A DNA stretch of 64,000 nt from Avichristensenella sp031550535 (GTDB lineage Bacteria; Bacillota; Clostridia; Christensenellales; Aristaeellaceae). Under the pieces are notes generated by a model. The model saw nothing but the letters and a program-made list of their open reading frames with translations, made no database searches and was not told the origin of the DNA. This document shows, in pieces, positions 9,878-19,965 of the stretch (position 1 is its first letter; each line of letters opens with the position of its first letter). The stretch covers positions 13,196 to 77,195 of the forward strand of contig JAVBOM010000045.1 in the NCBI GenBank assembly GCA_031550535.1, given 5' to 3'. Both the position numbers and the translations under genes were made by a program.

Positions 9878-11590
9878 CTAAATCGAAAACTCGCCCTTGG
9901 TGATGCGGTTGAGCACAAAGTTGAGCGCGACCACCACCATCAGAATGCCAAAGGCCATCGCCGACGCCTGCTGCTGGCTTGTGAACGTCCAGTACTCGTG
10001 CAACTGCACGCCGATCACCTGCGTATTGGAGGAATACAGGAGCGTTGACATCGACAGTTCATAAAAGCTGGGGATGAAGATTAAAAACCAGCCCGCGGCA
10101 ATGGAAGGGCCGATCAACGGCAGCGTGATGTTTTTCATGGTTTTCAGCCAGCTTGCGCCGGAAACCTGCGAGCATTCCTCCAGCGAGACATGGATCTGCG
10201 ACATGGCCGATGTCACCGTGCGCATGCCCATCATCTGATACTTGACGAGGTACGCGATAATCATGATGTACGGCGTGTTGTACAGGCGGATGCCGAAGCG
10301 GCCGCTCATCGTCATGATGAGGCCGAGCGCGATGACGACGCTGGGCGAGCTGGAACCGAGCGTGATGAGGAAGTCCGGGATGCGGCGGCCTTTGATCCGG
10401 GTGCGCTGGAGCAGATACGCCATCACGCAGGAGATCAGGATGCCCGCCGTCGCGGCTACCGCGCCGTACAGCAGACTATTGCGCATGCCCTGCAAAATGG
10501 CCGGACGGGTGAGTATCTTCTGCCAGTGCTTCCAGGTGAAGTTGCCCGCCGCGGTCAGCGGCTTGCCCAGGTTCTGCGTGACGGAGGTCGTGGCCACGGT
10601 GGCGAAGGGGAGCACGATGACAACCACGGCGAACGCCACCACCAGCAGCGTGATGGGGATGCGCCAGCGCCCCAGGTCCACGATGTTTGGCCGTGTGGAC
10701 TTTCCGGACACGGTGACATATTGCCGCTTGCCAACCACAAAGTCTGACACGTACAGCACCAAAATGGCCATCAGCATCAGGAACACGGCCAGGCACGTGG
10801 CGTCCGTCAGACCCTGCGCGTCGCCGATGGAAACATAGCTGACGATGCGCGTGGTGACGGTGTGGATTTGCCCGGGCGAACCGACGATGGACGGAATGCC
10901 GTAGCACGACGCCGCCGACACAAATACCAGCAGCGCCCCCGCGACGATGGAGGGCGTCATCATCGGCAGGGTGACGGTGAACAGCGTTTTCAGCGGCGAC
11001 GCGCCGGAAATACGGCTGGCCTCCTCCAGGGACGGGTCCATCTTTTCCATCGCGCGGGAGATTGTGATGAACGCATAGGGGTAGTAGAAGGTGGTCAGCA
11101 CCCAGATCAAGCCGCCCAGCGTATAGATATTAAAAGGATTCTCCTGCAAATGCAATAAATCCCGGATGAACACGTTCAGGTTGCCCACCTTGGGGTTTAG
11201 CAGGCGCAGCCAGGCCATCGCGCCCAGGTACGGCGGCACCATATAGGTCAGGACGAACAGGCTCCTGAAAAACTTGCGGAAATACATGTTCGTGCGCCCG
11301 ACCAGCCAGGCGAGCGGGAAGGCGATCAGCGTGCCCAGCACCATGGCGCAGCTCGCCGCGATCACCGTGTTTTTCAGCGCCGTCCAGTTCAGCTCATAGG
11401 TATAGATGCGCCTGAACGCCTCCAGCGAGAAGGAGCCGCTGGAAAAGAGGGAACGGAAAACCATGTACAGCAGCGGAAACACCTGAAAGACCACCATAAA
11501 GGCGACGATCAGGCCGATCAGCAGCCACTTGATATCAAAGTGCCAACGCCCCATCTGTCGGCGTTCCCCGGGAACCGGCGTGATGCTCAT
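9878..11590 (-). CDS. ABC transporter permease, fused double-domain (FbpB type)
   Basis: The 570-residue inner-membrane protein contains two consecutive BPD-type permease domains, about twelve helices in all, as in FbpB. The EAA cytoplasmic loops that contact the ATPase are visible in both halves: SLEEASRISGASPLKTLFTVTLP (~195) and SLEECSQVSGASWLKTMKNITLP (~475). It lies between the solute-binding protein gene and the ATPase gene. A terminator hairpin separates it from the binding-protein gene, so it is probably expressed at a lower level than that protein. Confidence 0.9.
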   Translation of the reverse strand: MSITPVPGERRQMGRWHFDIKWLLIGLIVAFMVVFQVFPLLYMVFRSLFSSGSFSLEAFRRIYTYELNWTALKNTVIAASCAMVLGTLIAFPLAWLVGRTNMYFRKFFRSLFVLTYMVPPYLGAMAWLRLLNPKVGNLNVFIRDLLHLQENPFNIYTLGGLIWVLTTFYYPYAFITISRAMEKMDPSLEEASRISGASPLKTLFTVTLPMMTPSIVAGALLVFVSAASCYGIPSIVGSPGQIHTVTTRIVSYVSIGDAQGLTDATCLAVFLMLMAILVLYVSDFVVGKRQYVTVSGKSTRPNIVDLGRWRIPITLLVVAFAVVVIVLPFATVATTSVTQNLGKPLTAAGNFTWKHWQKILTRPAILQGMRNSLLYGAVAATAGILISCVMAYLLQRTRIKGRRIPDFLITLGSSSPSVVIALGLIMTMSGRFGIRLYNTPYIMIIAYLVKYQMMGMRTVTSAMSQIHVSLEECSQVSGASWLKTMKNITLPLIGPSIAAGWFLIFIPSFYELSMSTLLYSSNTQVIGVQLHEYWTFTSQQQASAMAFGILMVVVALNFVLNRITKGEFSI

Positions 11591-11618
11591 TGTTCATACT
11601 CCCTTGCCCGCGGAATTA

Positions 11619-11656
11619 CAAAAAAGAAAGAGGCCGCCGCTTGCGCTGGCGGCCTC
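11619..11656 (-). terminator. Intergenic attenuator between binding-protein and permease genes
   Basis: On the minus strand GAGGCCGCC and GGCGGCCTC form a 9-bp stem with a 9-base loop, followed by TTTCTTTTTT. This is a standard intrinsic terminator inside the operon and would raise binding protein relative to membrane components. Confidence 0.85.
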
Positions 11657-11679
11657 CGGGATCTTGCCTCTTGAACGGC

Positions 11680-12708
11680 TTACTTCGGGATGGCGATGCT
11701 CTCTTCAAAAGCGTTGCGAATTTCGTCCCGCTTGGTGTAGCAGCGCACCCAATCCACGCCCATGTCGGTTTCGATCAGGCCGTTGGTGTCGATGGAGTCG
11801 TATGGCACATCCGTCACGGTGGACAGCACGGAGTGCATCCAGCCATTGAGCACAAATCGCTGGCCGTCGTCGCTCAGCAGCCAGTCGGTTACCGCCTCGC
11901 ACGCCGCGATGTTCTTGTTGGGCGCGTATTCCTCCGCGATGGTCATGACCGTGGACGGGATCATGATGTTGCCGTCGGTGGGGTAAATCACCGCCAGTTC
12001 GGAATCCTCTTCCTCGCGCAGCTTCAGGACGGATTCCTCCAGGATCATGATCTCTTTGCACTCGCCGGTCTGCAGCTTGGTCAGCGCGACGGAGCCGGAT
12101 TCCACCATGATGCCCTGTTCGCCCAGCGCCTTGAAGTAGTCATAGCCGTACTTGTCGCTCAGCGCGGCAACGGCGGCCATGGCGGTGCCGCTGGTCAGCG
12201 GGTTGCCCATGGAGATCATGCCCTTCAGCTCCGGGTTCTTCGCAAAATCCTCAAAGGTGGTCGCCAGTTCTTCCGGCTGGTACATTTCCGGGTTGTACGC
12301 GAGCACCATGTTGCACACGCGCACCGGATACCAGTACCCCTCCTCATCGTAGGGGAAGCGAAGGTCCTTGGCCGCGTCGGTCATGTAGGTGTGCAGGTAG
12401 CCCTTCTCCTTCAGCTCCAGCGAGTACGCGGGCTCGGCCACGAGCAGCAGGTCGGCCTGGATGGATCCGGCGTCCATTTCGGCCGCGAGCTTGGCCTGGA
12501 TGTTTCCGGTGCCGCCGTAGAACGTCTGCACGTCGAGCTTCGGAAACTCCACCTTGAGCGCCGCGACCATGGCGTCCAGCACGTCCTGGTAGATGGAGGT
12601 GTAGATCATGATACTCCCCGTGATCTCCTCATTGACCGCCAGCGCGGGGGCGCTCATGAGCCCAACCGTCATCAGGGCGCACAGCAGGAAAGCCACCAAC
12701 TTCTTCAT
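11680..12708 (-). CDS. Extracellular solute-binding protein (FbpA-like)
   Basis: The 342-residue protein starts MKKLVAFLLCALMTVGLMSA with a signal peptide ending APALA and no lipobox cysteine, so it should be cleaved by signal peptidase I unless anchored otherwise. The mature part (SIMIYTSIYQDVLDAMVAAL, then FYGGTGNIQAKLAAEMDAG) matches the iron/thiamine-type binding-protein fold with its hallmark early 'YTS' strand. A perfect AAGGAGG lies upstream of the ATG, ruling out the longer frame. It is the promoter-proximal gene of the importer operon. Ferric iron is the first guess for substrate, with low certainty. Confidence 0.88.
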   Translation of the reverse strand: MKKLVAFLLCALMTVGLMSAPALAVNEEITGSIMIYTSIYQDVLDAMVAALKVEFPKLDVQTFYGGTGNIQAKLAAEMDAGSIQADLLLVAEPAYSLELKEKGYLHTYMTDAAKDLRFPYDEEGYWYPVRVCNMVLAYNPEMYQPEELATTFEDFAKNPELKGMISMGNPLTSGTAMAAVAALSDKYGYDYFKALGEQGIMVESGSVALTKLQTGECKEIMILEESVLKLREEEDSELAVIYPTDGNIMIPSTVMTIAEEYAPNKNIAACEAVTDWLLSDDGQRFVLNGWMHSVLSTVTDVPYDSIDTNGLIETDMGVDWVRCYTKRDEIRNAFEESIAIPK

Positions 12709-12748
12709 TTCGACACCATCCTCCTTCATAATATCAGGTCTTATGTAC

Positions 12749-12777
12749 ATTGTAACCAAACATGCAGGATTTGTAAA
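12749..12777 (-). promoter_or_regulatory. Promoter of the FbpABC-type operon
   Basis: TTTACA, 17 bases, TACAAT on the minus strand, about 40 bases before the binding-protein start codon. I see no clear Fur-like 19-base palindrome over it. Confidence 0.75.
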
Positions 12778-12895
12778 GTTCAGAACATCCTCCCTGAGCA
12801 AGTTTTTCGGCGTTCGCGACGCGCAATGGTCCGCAATGCGGAGGAACGCTTCACAGGGCAGCCGTTAAGCCCAAGCCGCCCACGGCAACACAAAA

Positions 12896-12923
12896 GCGCG
12901 CCCCATCTTTCGACGAGGCGCGC
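12896..12923 (-). terminator. Terminator of the tandem secreted-protein genes
   Basis: GCGCGCC and GGCGCGC form a 7-bp G+C stem. On the minus strand it is followed by TTTTG, just downstream of the 12949 stop codon. The plus side has a longer T-rich tail (CTTTTTCTTTTT), so it may work in both directions. Confidence 0.75.
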
Positions 12924-12948
12924 CCATGCTTTTTCTTTTTGGTAGGTC

Positions 12949-13809
12949 CTACAGCGCCTTCGCACTCTTTCCCGCGATGTCGATTTCCAGCTTGTTCGCA
13001 AACTCGCCGAACAGCTCGCCATCATACCCGGTCAACGCAAGTTCGATCTTGTCTGGCATCGCGCCGATTGGGTCGAACACATACATGGACCAACGCATAT
13101 CCCTGTTTTCAAGCATGCGCGACTCGTTCAGCACGAACATCGCCGCCTTCGCATCCCCGCCCGCTGGGAGCATCAGCGCCCCTTGGCCCATCGTCCAGCC
13201 GTCGCAGCGCAGGAACACGCAGAAAGCCTCCGCGGAATGGCTGACATACACTTCCTCCACCCGTGAATTGCCCATCGTCACATCCACGGGGAAGCGGACC
13301 GTCTTCGCCAGGATCGCTTCCGGCGCGGGCAGCGTCTCCTCGTATTCATCCAGCGTGGGACCATCCTCCGCCCCGATCAGTCCCGCCGTCATCTTCACAG
13401 ACAGATTGTCGCGCGGAGCGTCCGGCATCAGCACATAGATAAACCCCTTGTTCATCACCCGGCCGTCCTGCTCGCCGTAGAACACGCGCAGGTCCGGCAG
13501 CAGCCGTTTGCCTGCCGCCTGCAGTTCCGCGCCGCTTGTCACGCCCATGATCGTCGCGCCGGTCGCGAGTGCGATCTGATATTCCGGTTCCTCACGCAGG
13601 GCGGGGTTCAGCAGGTTGCTCTCCACCAGCGCCACATCCGCTGACAACGCCTCCGCCGTGAGTTCCAGGCGCAGGATGGTGCCGTCGTAGACGATGGTGG
13701 GGGTGATGCCCATGGTCACGGATTCTTCCGCCAGGGAGATGCCCGCGCCGCCGCAGACGGCCAGGCACACGGCCAGGGTTAGGGATATCCAGGTCATTCG
13801 CTTGTTCAT
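12949..13809 (-). CDS. Secreted protein of unknown function, paralogue 1
   Basis: I do not recognise a family. The 286-residue product has a signal peptide (MNKRMTWISLTLAVCLAVCG ending ISLAEE). It aligns along its whole length with the protein encoded immediately upstream: both share GTILR-E-, ALVES-LL, ATGATIMGV-like, GFIYVLMPDAP, AFCVFLRCDG, MRWSMYVFDPIGA and the C-terminal LEIDIAGKSA. Start chosen by AAAGGAG six bases upstream. Length and strand-like periodicity suggest a beta-rich extracellular domain. The pair is followed by a terminator and lies next to an ABC importer, with no direct evidence of a link. Confidence 0.75.
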   Translation of the reverse strand: MNKRMTWISLTLAVCLAVCGGAGISLAEESVTMGITPTIVYDGTILRLELTAEALSADVALVESNLLNPALREEPEYQIALATGATIMGVTSGAELQAAGKRLLPDLRVFYGEQDGRVMNKGFIYVLMPDAPRDNLSVKMTAGLIGAEDGPTLDEYEETLPAPEAILAKTVRFPVDVTMGNSRVEEVYVSHSAEAFCVFLRCDGWTMGQGALMLPAGGDAKAAMFVLNESRMLENRDMRWSMYVFDPIGAMPDKIELALTGYDGELFGEFANKLEIDIAGKSAKAL

Positions 13810-13868
13810 CGCCTCTCCTTTCGTTCCGCGCCCGCCGTGCGATGGACGGACGCACTTCGTATGCTTGG

Positions 13869-14708
13869 TTACAGCACCCGCGCGCTCTGTCCCGCAATGT
13901 CGATTTCCAGTGTGCCCGCCAGCTCGTTCGCCGCGCCCGTGAACCCGGAGAGCGTCAGGTTGATCTTGCCGGGCAGCGCGCCCTGCGCGCCGATTGGGTC
14001 AAACACGTACATGGACCACCGCATGGCCGAGGAGTTGCGCATTTCGTCCAGCGTGAACCGCGTTTCCATCCCGCCGCCGCCCGAGTCCAGCCTCGCCTCG
14101 GACCGGGTCCCGCCGTCGCAGCGCAGGAACACGCAGAACGCCTCCGTGGAGCTGGAGATGTACACGCGCTCGATCTTCGCCCCGCCCATCGCGATGTTCA
14201 CCGGGAATGAGGCCGTGTTCGCCGGGATCGCGGCGGGCACGGGCAGCGTTTCGCTATACGTGTCCAGCGCCTCGCCGCCGTCCTCCGCCACCAGTTCCGT
14301 CTGCGCCTGGACGGTCAGGCCGTCCTTCGGGGCGTCCGGCGTCAACACGTACAGAAACCCCTTCGTCATCGCGCCGCCGTTTTGCCCGCCGTACTGCGCG
14401 CGCAGGTTCGGCAGTTTCGCGTTGCCCGCGTGCACGCTCACATCGGCGCGCACGCCCATCAGCGTAGCACCGGTCGATACGGCCTCCACGACCTGCGGGT
14501 CGCCGGCGGCGTCCGGGCTCAGCAGCCCGCTCTCCACCAGTGCGGCGCCCGCCGGCGGCGCGGCCGCGATTTCCACCCGCAGGATCGTTCCATCGAACAG
14601 GAGCGTGGGCGTCACCGCCATGGCCGCCGTTTCTTCCGCCTGGGCAATGCCCGCGCCGCCGCACACGGCCAGGCACAGGGTTAACATCAGGGATATTCGC
14701 TTTTTCAT
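13869..14708 (-). CDS. Secreted protein of unknown function, paralogue 2
   Basis: This 279-residue protein is the tandem duplicate of the downstream gene. Its signal peptide MKKRISLMLTLCLAVCGGAG ends AQAEE. The start is set by AAAGGA six bases before the ATG; the ATG two codons earlier overlaps that ribosome binding site. Conserved with its partner are LFDGTILRVE, STGATLMGV, KGFLYVLTPDAPKD, YSETLPVPAAIPA, STEAFCVFLRCDG, AMRWSMYVFDPIGA and LEIDIAGQSARVL. The C-terminal third is best conserved, so it is probably the functional core. A 59-base gap to the next gene suggests co-transcription. Confidence 0.75.
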   Translation of the reverse strand: MKKRISLMLTLCLAVCGGAGIAQAEETAAMAVTPTLLFDGTILRVEIAAAPPAGAALVESGLLSPDAAGDPQVVEAVSTGATLMGVRADVSVHAGNAKLPNLRAQYGGQNGGAMTKGFLYVLTPDAPKDGLTVQAQTELVAEDGGEALDTYSETLPVPAAIPANTASFPVNIAMGGAKIERVYISSSTEAFCVFLRCDGGTRSEARLDSGGGGMETRFTLDEMRNSSAMRWSMYVFDPIGAQGALPGKINLTLSGFTGAANELAGTLEIDIAGQSARVL

Positions 14709-15028
14709 CGCCATTCCTTTCGTTTCGCGCCCATGGCATCGCTTTTGGGACGCACCTACCAATAAGAGGGAAATGCGGGTGGAATTGTTCCCCCGGGAAT
14801 GTGGCGTGAACCTGAACAATGTGGGCGGAGCGGGATGCGGGGCGGCGTAGCTCTATTCGAGACACACGTGAAAACCCTTGGTATACTTTGTGAAAATGTG
14901 CGCGAGATCACGCCGGAACGCTGCAGATTCCGTGGTGATTTCGCCCGCAAAAGGAAGGGGTTTCTTCCGGATTTCCCGGAGGGCGAGCGATTTTACACGT
15001 TAGCGCCGCGATCAAGGAAAAAGGTGGT

Positions 15029-15166
15029 GTGTATGCGGAAAAAGGTGCTGGGACAGGCGCGGGGTTCGTGCTCCTGCTGATGGTGGCTGCGTCCGCGCTG
15101 GCGGCGGGGAGATTCGGCAAATCGGAGTGTTTGAGGCAGTATGCTGAACTGTTGAAATGGGAATAA
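15029..15166 (+). CDS. Possible small membrane peptide
   Basis: A 45-codon frame opens with GTG (VYAEKGAGTGAG) and contains one strongly hydrophobic run (FVLLLMVAASALAAG), ending RQYAELLKWE and TAA. AAGGAAAAAGG lies just upstream. A competing ATG four bases later in another frame starts MRKKVLG, which would make a classic signal-peptide N-terminus if one base were lost between the frames. This may therefore be a decayed secreted peptide gene. No family is recognised. The surrounding 14.7-15.6 kb stretch has no other convincing gene. Confidence 0.3.
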   Translation: MYAEKGAGTGAGFVLLLMVAASALAAGRFGKSECLRQYAELLKWE

Positions 15167-15198
15167 TTTCCAGGAAGAGAGAAGAAGAGGGTATTGCC

Positions 15199-15270
15199 AT
15201 GAACGAGAAGGAAAAAGAACTGGTAGGTTTGCTGGCGGAGCGATGCAAAGGTATGAGAGATGCGCTTTGA
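15199..15270 (+). CDS. Possible 23-residue peptide
   Basis: ATG to TGA encodes a charged peptide starting MNEKEKELVGLLAERC. GAAGAGG lies upstream at workable distance. It follows the possible small membrane peptide and precedes a cluster of palindromes. Evidence is only the start/SD arrangement, so it may be chance. Confidence 0.2.
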   Translation: MNEKEKELVGLLAERCKGMRDAL

Positions 15271-15279
15271 GAAAAGTTT

Positions 15280-15295
15280 GAACAGGGCCCTGTTC
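15280..15295. repeat. Perfect 16-bp palindrome
   Basis: GAACAGGGCCCTGTTC is self-complementary without a loop, which suits a dimeric protein binding site better than an RNA hairpin. No adjacent gene explains it. Confidence 0.5.
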
Positions 15296-15347
15296 TGCCA
15301 TGACCGGTTGGGCGTCCGGCAGATTGGCTAACGTGAGGCCCTGCCTC

Positions 15348-15410
15348 GCCGCCCGGAGTTTTTCACTTTGGTTTTCCGGGCGGCAAAAGCGGCGAGGTAC
15401 TCCTCGCCGC
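15348..15410 (-). terminator. Two adjacent hairpins downstream of the oppF-like gene
   Basis: GCCGCCCGGA/TCCGGGCGGC (15348-15384) adjoins GCGGCGAGG/CCTCGCCGC with a four-base loop (15389-15410). On the minus strand the second stem is followed by TTTTG, so it could end the transporter transcript ~180 bases after the oppF-like stop. The rest of 15410-15590 holds a partial family A repeat and nothing else I recognise. Confidence 0.5.
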
Positions 15411-15528
15411 CTCCGCCGAACTTCACGCGCCGTTCCATCGTTGCCCTATCCTGTCCGTGCGCAAATGCGGTTTTGGTATTATCATTGTTCTTCGGAGGCG
15501 TCTATTTACACACTTCCTGGTGCACTCC

Positions 15529-15556
15529 CGGATTTCCGCCAGGAATCCCTACCTTA
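15529..15556 (+). repeat. Family A palindromic repeat, 3' half only
   Basis: GGATTTCCGCCAGGAATCC followed by CTACCTT matches the second hairpin and tail of the family A repeat. The first hairpin is absent. Confidence 0.6.
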
Positions 15557-15589
15557 GGGCAGAGCCCTCCAGCGTTCTTCCCCCGCAGC

Positions 15590-16417
15590 TCACACCGCGT
15601 CCACGTCCCATTCTTCGTTCAGCTTCGGCACGTCGGTGACGAGTTGCTTCGTATACTGGTGCGTCGGATTCAAAATGATCTCGTCCGCGTGGCCGCGCTC
15701 CACAATCTCCCCGCGCTCCATAATGTACAGTGTATCGCTGACATAGTACGCCAAGCCCAGATCGTGCGTGATGAACAGGATCGTCATGCCCTTCTCATCG
15801 CGGAGCTTCAGCAGCATATCCAGAATGGTCGAGCGCGAACACGCGTCGATCATGCTCGTCGGCTCGTCCGCGATCAGCACGTTCGGCTGCATCATGAAGA
15901 TGCGCGCGATCATCAGGCGCTGCATCTGCCCGCCGGAGAGCTCAAACGGGTATTTGTTGTACAGCTCCTCGTATTTCAGGTTGACAAACTGGCAGGCATC
16001 CTTCATCTTCGCGCGCTTTTCATCGGCGTGCAGGTGTTTTAACCCCTGCAACGCGAGACAATCGTTCAGTATTTTGTCCACGCGGAAAAACTGGTTGAAC
16101 GTGGAGAACGGGTCCTGGAAAATCGCCTGGATGTTCCGCCAGTAGTCGCGCCGCTCATCGTGGTTCCTCAGCATGCGCGGTTTGCCGTTGTAGAGAATGC
16201 CGCCGCTCGTCTCCTTCAGCAGTCCCAACAGGATTTTCGCCAGCGTGGTCTTGCCGCTGCCGCTCTCGCCGACGATGGAGATGATCTCCGCCTTGTGCAT
16301 CGTAAAATCAACGTCCTTGACCGCGTGCACAGCCTTTTTCCCGCCGCCGAAAATCTTGTTGACGCCCTTTGTCTGCAGCAGGATGTCTTGCTCGGTGAAC
16401 AGCCTTTGCGCCATCAC
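15590..16417 (-). CDS. Peptide/oligosaccharide ABC transporter ATPase (OppF-like)
   Basis: The 275-residue cytoplasmic ATPase has Walker A GESGSGKTTLAK (~50), signature ELSGGQMQRLMIARI (~165) and Walker B VLIADEPTSMID (~185), followed by THDLGLAYYVSDT. It lacks the C-terminal oligopeptide-type extension with conserved cysteines seen in its OppD-like partner. Its start overlaps the OppD-like stop by four bases, showing translational coupling. It ends the operon running OppA-, OppB-, OppC-, OppD-, OppF-like. Confidence 0.9.
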   Translation of the reverse strand: MMAQRLFTEQDILLQTKGVNKIFGGGKKAVHAVKDVDFTMHKAEIISIVGESGSGKTTLAKILLGLLKETSGGILYNGKPRMLRNHDERRDYWRNIQAIFQDPFSTFNQFFRVDKILNDCLALQGLKHLHADEKRAKMKDACQFVNLKYEELYNKYPFELSGGQMQRLMIARIFMMQPNVLIADEPTSMIDACSRSTILDMLLKLRDEKGMTILFITHDLGLAYYVSDTLYIMERGEIVERGHADEIILNPTHQYTKQLVTDVPKLNEEWDVDAV

Positions 16418-17445
16418 GCTTCACCTCCCCGCACACTCGTGTCGGCCGCGTATTTCCTGCGCAGCTCCGTCTCCGTAAAGATGCAGCGGTGATACCGCCC
16501 CTCGCCAAAGGGGGTGACATCCGCCTTTTTCGCCCGGCAGCGTTCCTCCGCGTACATGCACCGCTCGGCAAAGCGGCAGCCCTGTGGCGGGCGCTTCAGG
16601 TTTGGCGGCGCGCCGGGGATGGCGATCAGCTTCTGCTCCTTCATGCCCTCTTCCGGCACGATGATCGATCCCATCAGCGCGTGTGAATACGGATGAATGG
16701 GGTCGAAGATCACTTCTTCGCTCGTGCCCTTTTCCACCAGTTCGCCGGCGTACATCACCACGATGTCGTCGGCCACATGGCGCAGCAGCGGCAGTTCGTG
16801 CGTGATGAAGATCATGGACTTGACGAACCCGTCGCGCATCATCTTGCGCAGCATCGCGATGACAATCTTCTGACTGGATACGTCCAGCGCGGAGGACGGT
16901 TCGTCCGCGATCAGCACCTTCGGGTTCAGCAGCGTGGACAGCGCGATGACCGTGCGCTGCTTCATGCCGCCGGAAAGCTCGGACGGGTAGGAGTACAGCA
17001 CGCGCTCCGGCAGGTTCAGAAACGCGAACTTGCCGCGCGCGATGTTGATCATCTGCTCGTGCGACAGTTCCGGCCGGTGCTCCGTCAGGATGTCGATGAT
17101 GAACCTGGAGATTTTTTGCGTCGGGTTCAACGCGTTCATCGCCGCCTGGGGGATGTACGCGATTTCCGTGCCCAGGTACTTCACGCGCAGATCCTCGTAC
17201 TTGAGCTTCATGATGTCCGTGCCGTCGATCTCTATTGTTCCGCTTCCGTACCGCAGCGGGGGATAGTAGTACCCCATCAGGCTCAGCGCCAGCGTGGACT
17301 TGCCGCACCCCGATTCGCCCGCGATGCCGAGCACGCGCCCTTCCATCAGGTCCAGGTCAACCCCGTCCACGGCGTAGACATTCTCCTTCAGGCGCGTTTT
17401 GTAGTAGGTTTTCAGCCCACGCACTTTTAAGATTTGCTCTGCCAT
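16414..17445 (-). CDS. Peptide/oligosaccharide ABC transporter ATPase (OppD-like)
   Basis: The 343-residue ATPase has Walker A GESGCGKSTLALSL (~45), signature ELSGGMKQRTVIAL (~165), Walker B VLIADEPSSALD (~185) and the C-terminal oligopeptide/dipeptide module with P-IPGAPPNLKRPPQGCRFAERC and CRAKK. In the Dpp/Opp family those cysteines can bind an iron-sulfur cluster. It lies four bases after the OppC-like stop and overlaps OppF. Confidence 0.9.
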   Translation of the reverse strand: MAEQILKVRGLKTYYKTRLKENVYAVDGVDLDLMEGRVLGIAGESGCGKSTLALSLMGYYYPPLRYGSGTIEIDGTDIMKLKYEDLRVKYLGTEIAYIPQAAMNALNPTQKISRFIIDILTEHRPELSHEQMINIARGKFAFLNLPERVLYSYPSELSGGMKQRTVIALSTLLNPKVLIADEPSSALDVSSQKIVIAMLRKMMRDGFVKSMIFITHELPLLRHVADDIVVMYAGELVEKGTSEEVIFDPIHPYSHALMGSIIVPEEGMKEQKLIAIPGAPPNLKRPPQGCRFAERCMYAEERCRAKKADVTPFGEGRYHRCIFTETELRRKYAADTSVRGGEA

Positions 17446-17449
17446 GGTA

Positions 17450-18844
<1,395 letters not shown>

Positions 18845-18847
18845 CGA

Positions 18848-19858
18848 TCAGCCCTCCTCTTGCTGGGCGGCCCGCACGCGCGGATCAATCAGCCCGTACA
18901 CGATTTCGATCAAGAAGTTGGCGACGAGCACGGTCATCGAGATGATCAGCGTGCAGCCGGAGATCATCGGATAATCGACATTCCGGATCGCCTGCATCAG
19001 CTTTTGCCCGATGCCCGGGTAGCTGAATACAATTTCCGTAATCAGCGCACCTCCCACCATCGTGCCCAGCGACAGCGCAAGGCCCGTCACCTGCGGCAGC
19101 ACCGCGTTGCGAAAAACGTATTTGGTTACTTTTTTATCGCGAATGCCGAGCAGCTTCGCGTAGAGGACATAGTCAGCGTTCAGCTCATACAGCGACATGG
19201 ACCGCATGCCGATGGCCTGCCCGCCGATGGCGATCAGCACGAGCGAAATGAACGGCAGCGCCCAGTGTGATAGGAGCGACCAGATGAACTTGAACGACCA
19301 GGACGGCAGAAGGTCCACTGCGTACGCGCCGCCGATGGGGAAAATCTTTATCGCCACGCCGAACACGTACAGGAGCACCAGCGCGAAGATAAAGGCCGGA
19401 ATGGAGCTGAGGAAGAGCGCGACAGGGAAGACCGTCTTGTCAAAGACGCCCTTCTTGTACGCCGCCTTCGCGCCGAGCAGGTTGCCCAGTGTCCACCCGA
19501 CGAGGATCGCGGGAAGCTGCAGCCCGATCGTGTACGGAAGGGAACCGCCGAGCAGTTCTGTGACAGGCTTGGGGTAATAGTTAAACGAACGCCCCAAATC
19601 TCCGCTGAAGATATTTTTCACGTAGAGAAAGAATTGCTGGATCATAGGCTTGTCCAGGCCAAGCTGATTGTAGAAATTGGTCTTGATCTCAATGGCGCGC
19701 GCCGTGTCCGTCATGCCCGCCGTCAGACCCTGCAGGATGATGTCCACGGGGTTGCCAGGAATCAGCCTCGGCAGGAAAAAGTTCAGCACCAGCGCGACGA
19801 CAAACGTCAGCAGGTACCAGAATGTTTTCTTGGCGAGGTACTTTCCAAAGCCTCTCAT
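18848..19858 (-). CDS. ABC permease (OppB-like)
   Basis: The 336-residue protein has the normal OppB layout of six helices, an extracellular loop after helix 1, and the EAA motif near YVLYAKLLGIRDKKVTKYVF. I start at MRGFGKYLAKKTFWYLLTFV, which puts the first helix close to the N-terminus as in relatives; the longer frame would run back over the upstream attenuator. A GGGGGTG is the only ribosome-binding-like sequence. It pairs with the OppC-like permease. Confidence 0.87.
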   Translation of the reverse strand: MRGFGKYLAKKTFWYLLTFVVALVLNFFLPRLIPGNPVDIILQGLTAGMTDTARAIEIKTNFYNQLGLDKPMIQQFFLYVKNIFSGDLGRSFNYYPKPVTELLGGSLPYTIGLQLPAILVGWTLGNLLGAKAAYKKGVFDKTVFPVALFLSSIPAFIFALVLLYVFGVAIKIFPIGGAYAVDLLPSWSFKFIWSLLSHWALPFISLVLIAIGGQAIGMRSMSLYELNADYVLYAKLLGIRDKKVTKYVFRNAVLPQVTGLALSLGTMVGGALITEIVFSYPGIGQKLMQAIRNVDYPMISGCTLIISMTVLVANFLIEIVYGLIDPRVRAAQQEEG

Positions 19859-19920
19859 GCTCGTATCACCCCCGTTAAGAATGGGCGGCTCCCACAAGTC
19901 GGGAGCAATAAAGAGTGAAA

Positions 19921-19952
19921 GAAAAGAGGGGATGGCGCGCAAACGCCATCCC
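19921..19952 (-). terminator. Attenuator between the OppA-like and OppB-like genes
   Basis: On the minus strand GGGATGGCG and CGCCATCCC form a 9-bp stem, followed by CTCTTTTCTTTC. As in the other importer operon, it sits directly after the binding-protein gene and should lower expression of the membrane genes. Confidence 0.8.
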
Positions 19953-19965
19953 TTCTCGCTTACGC

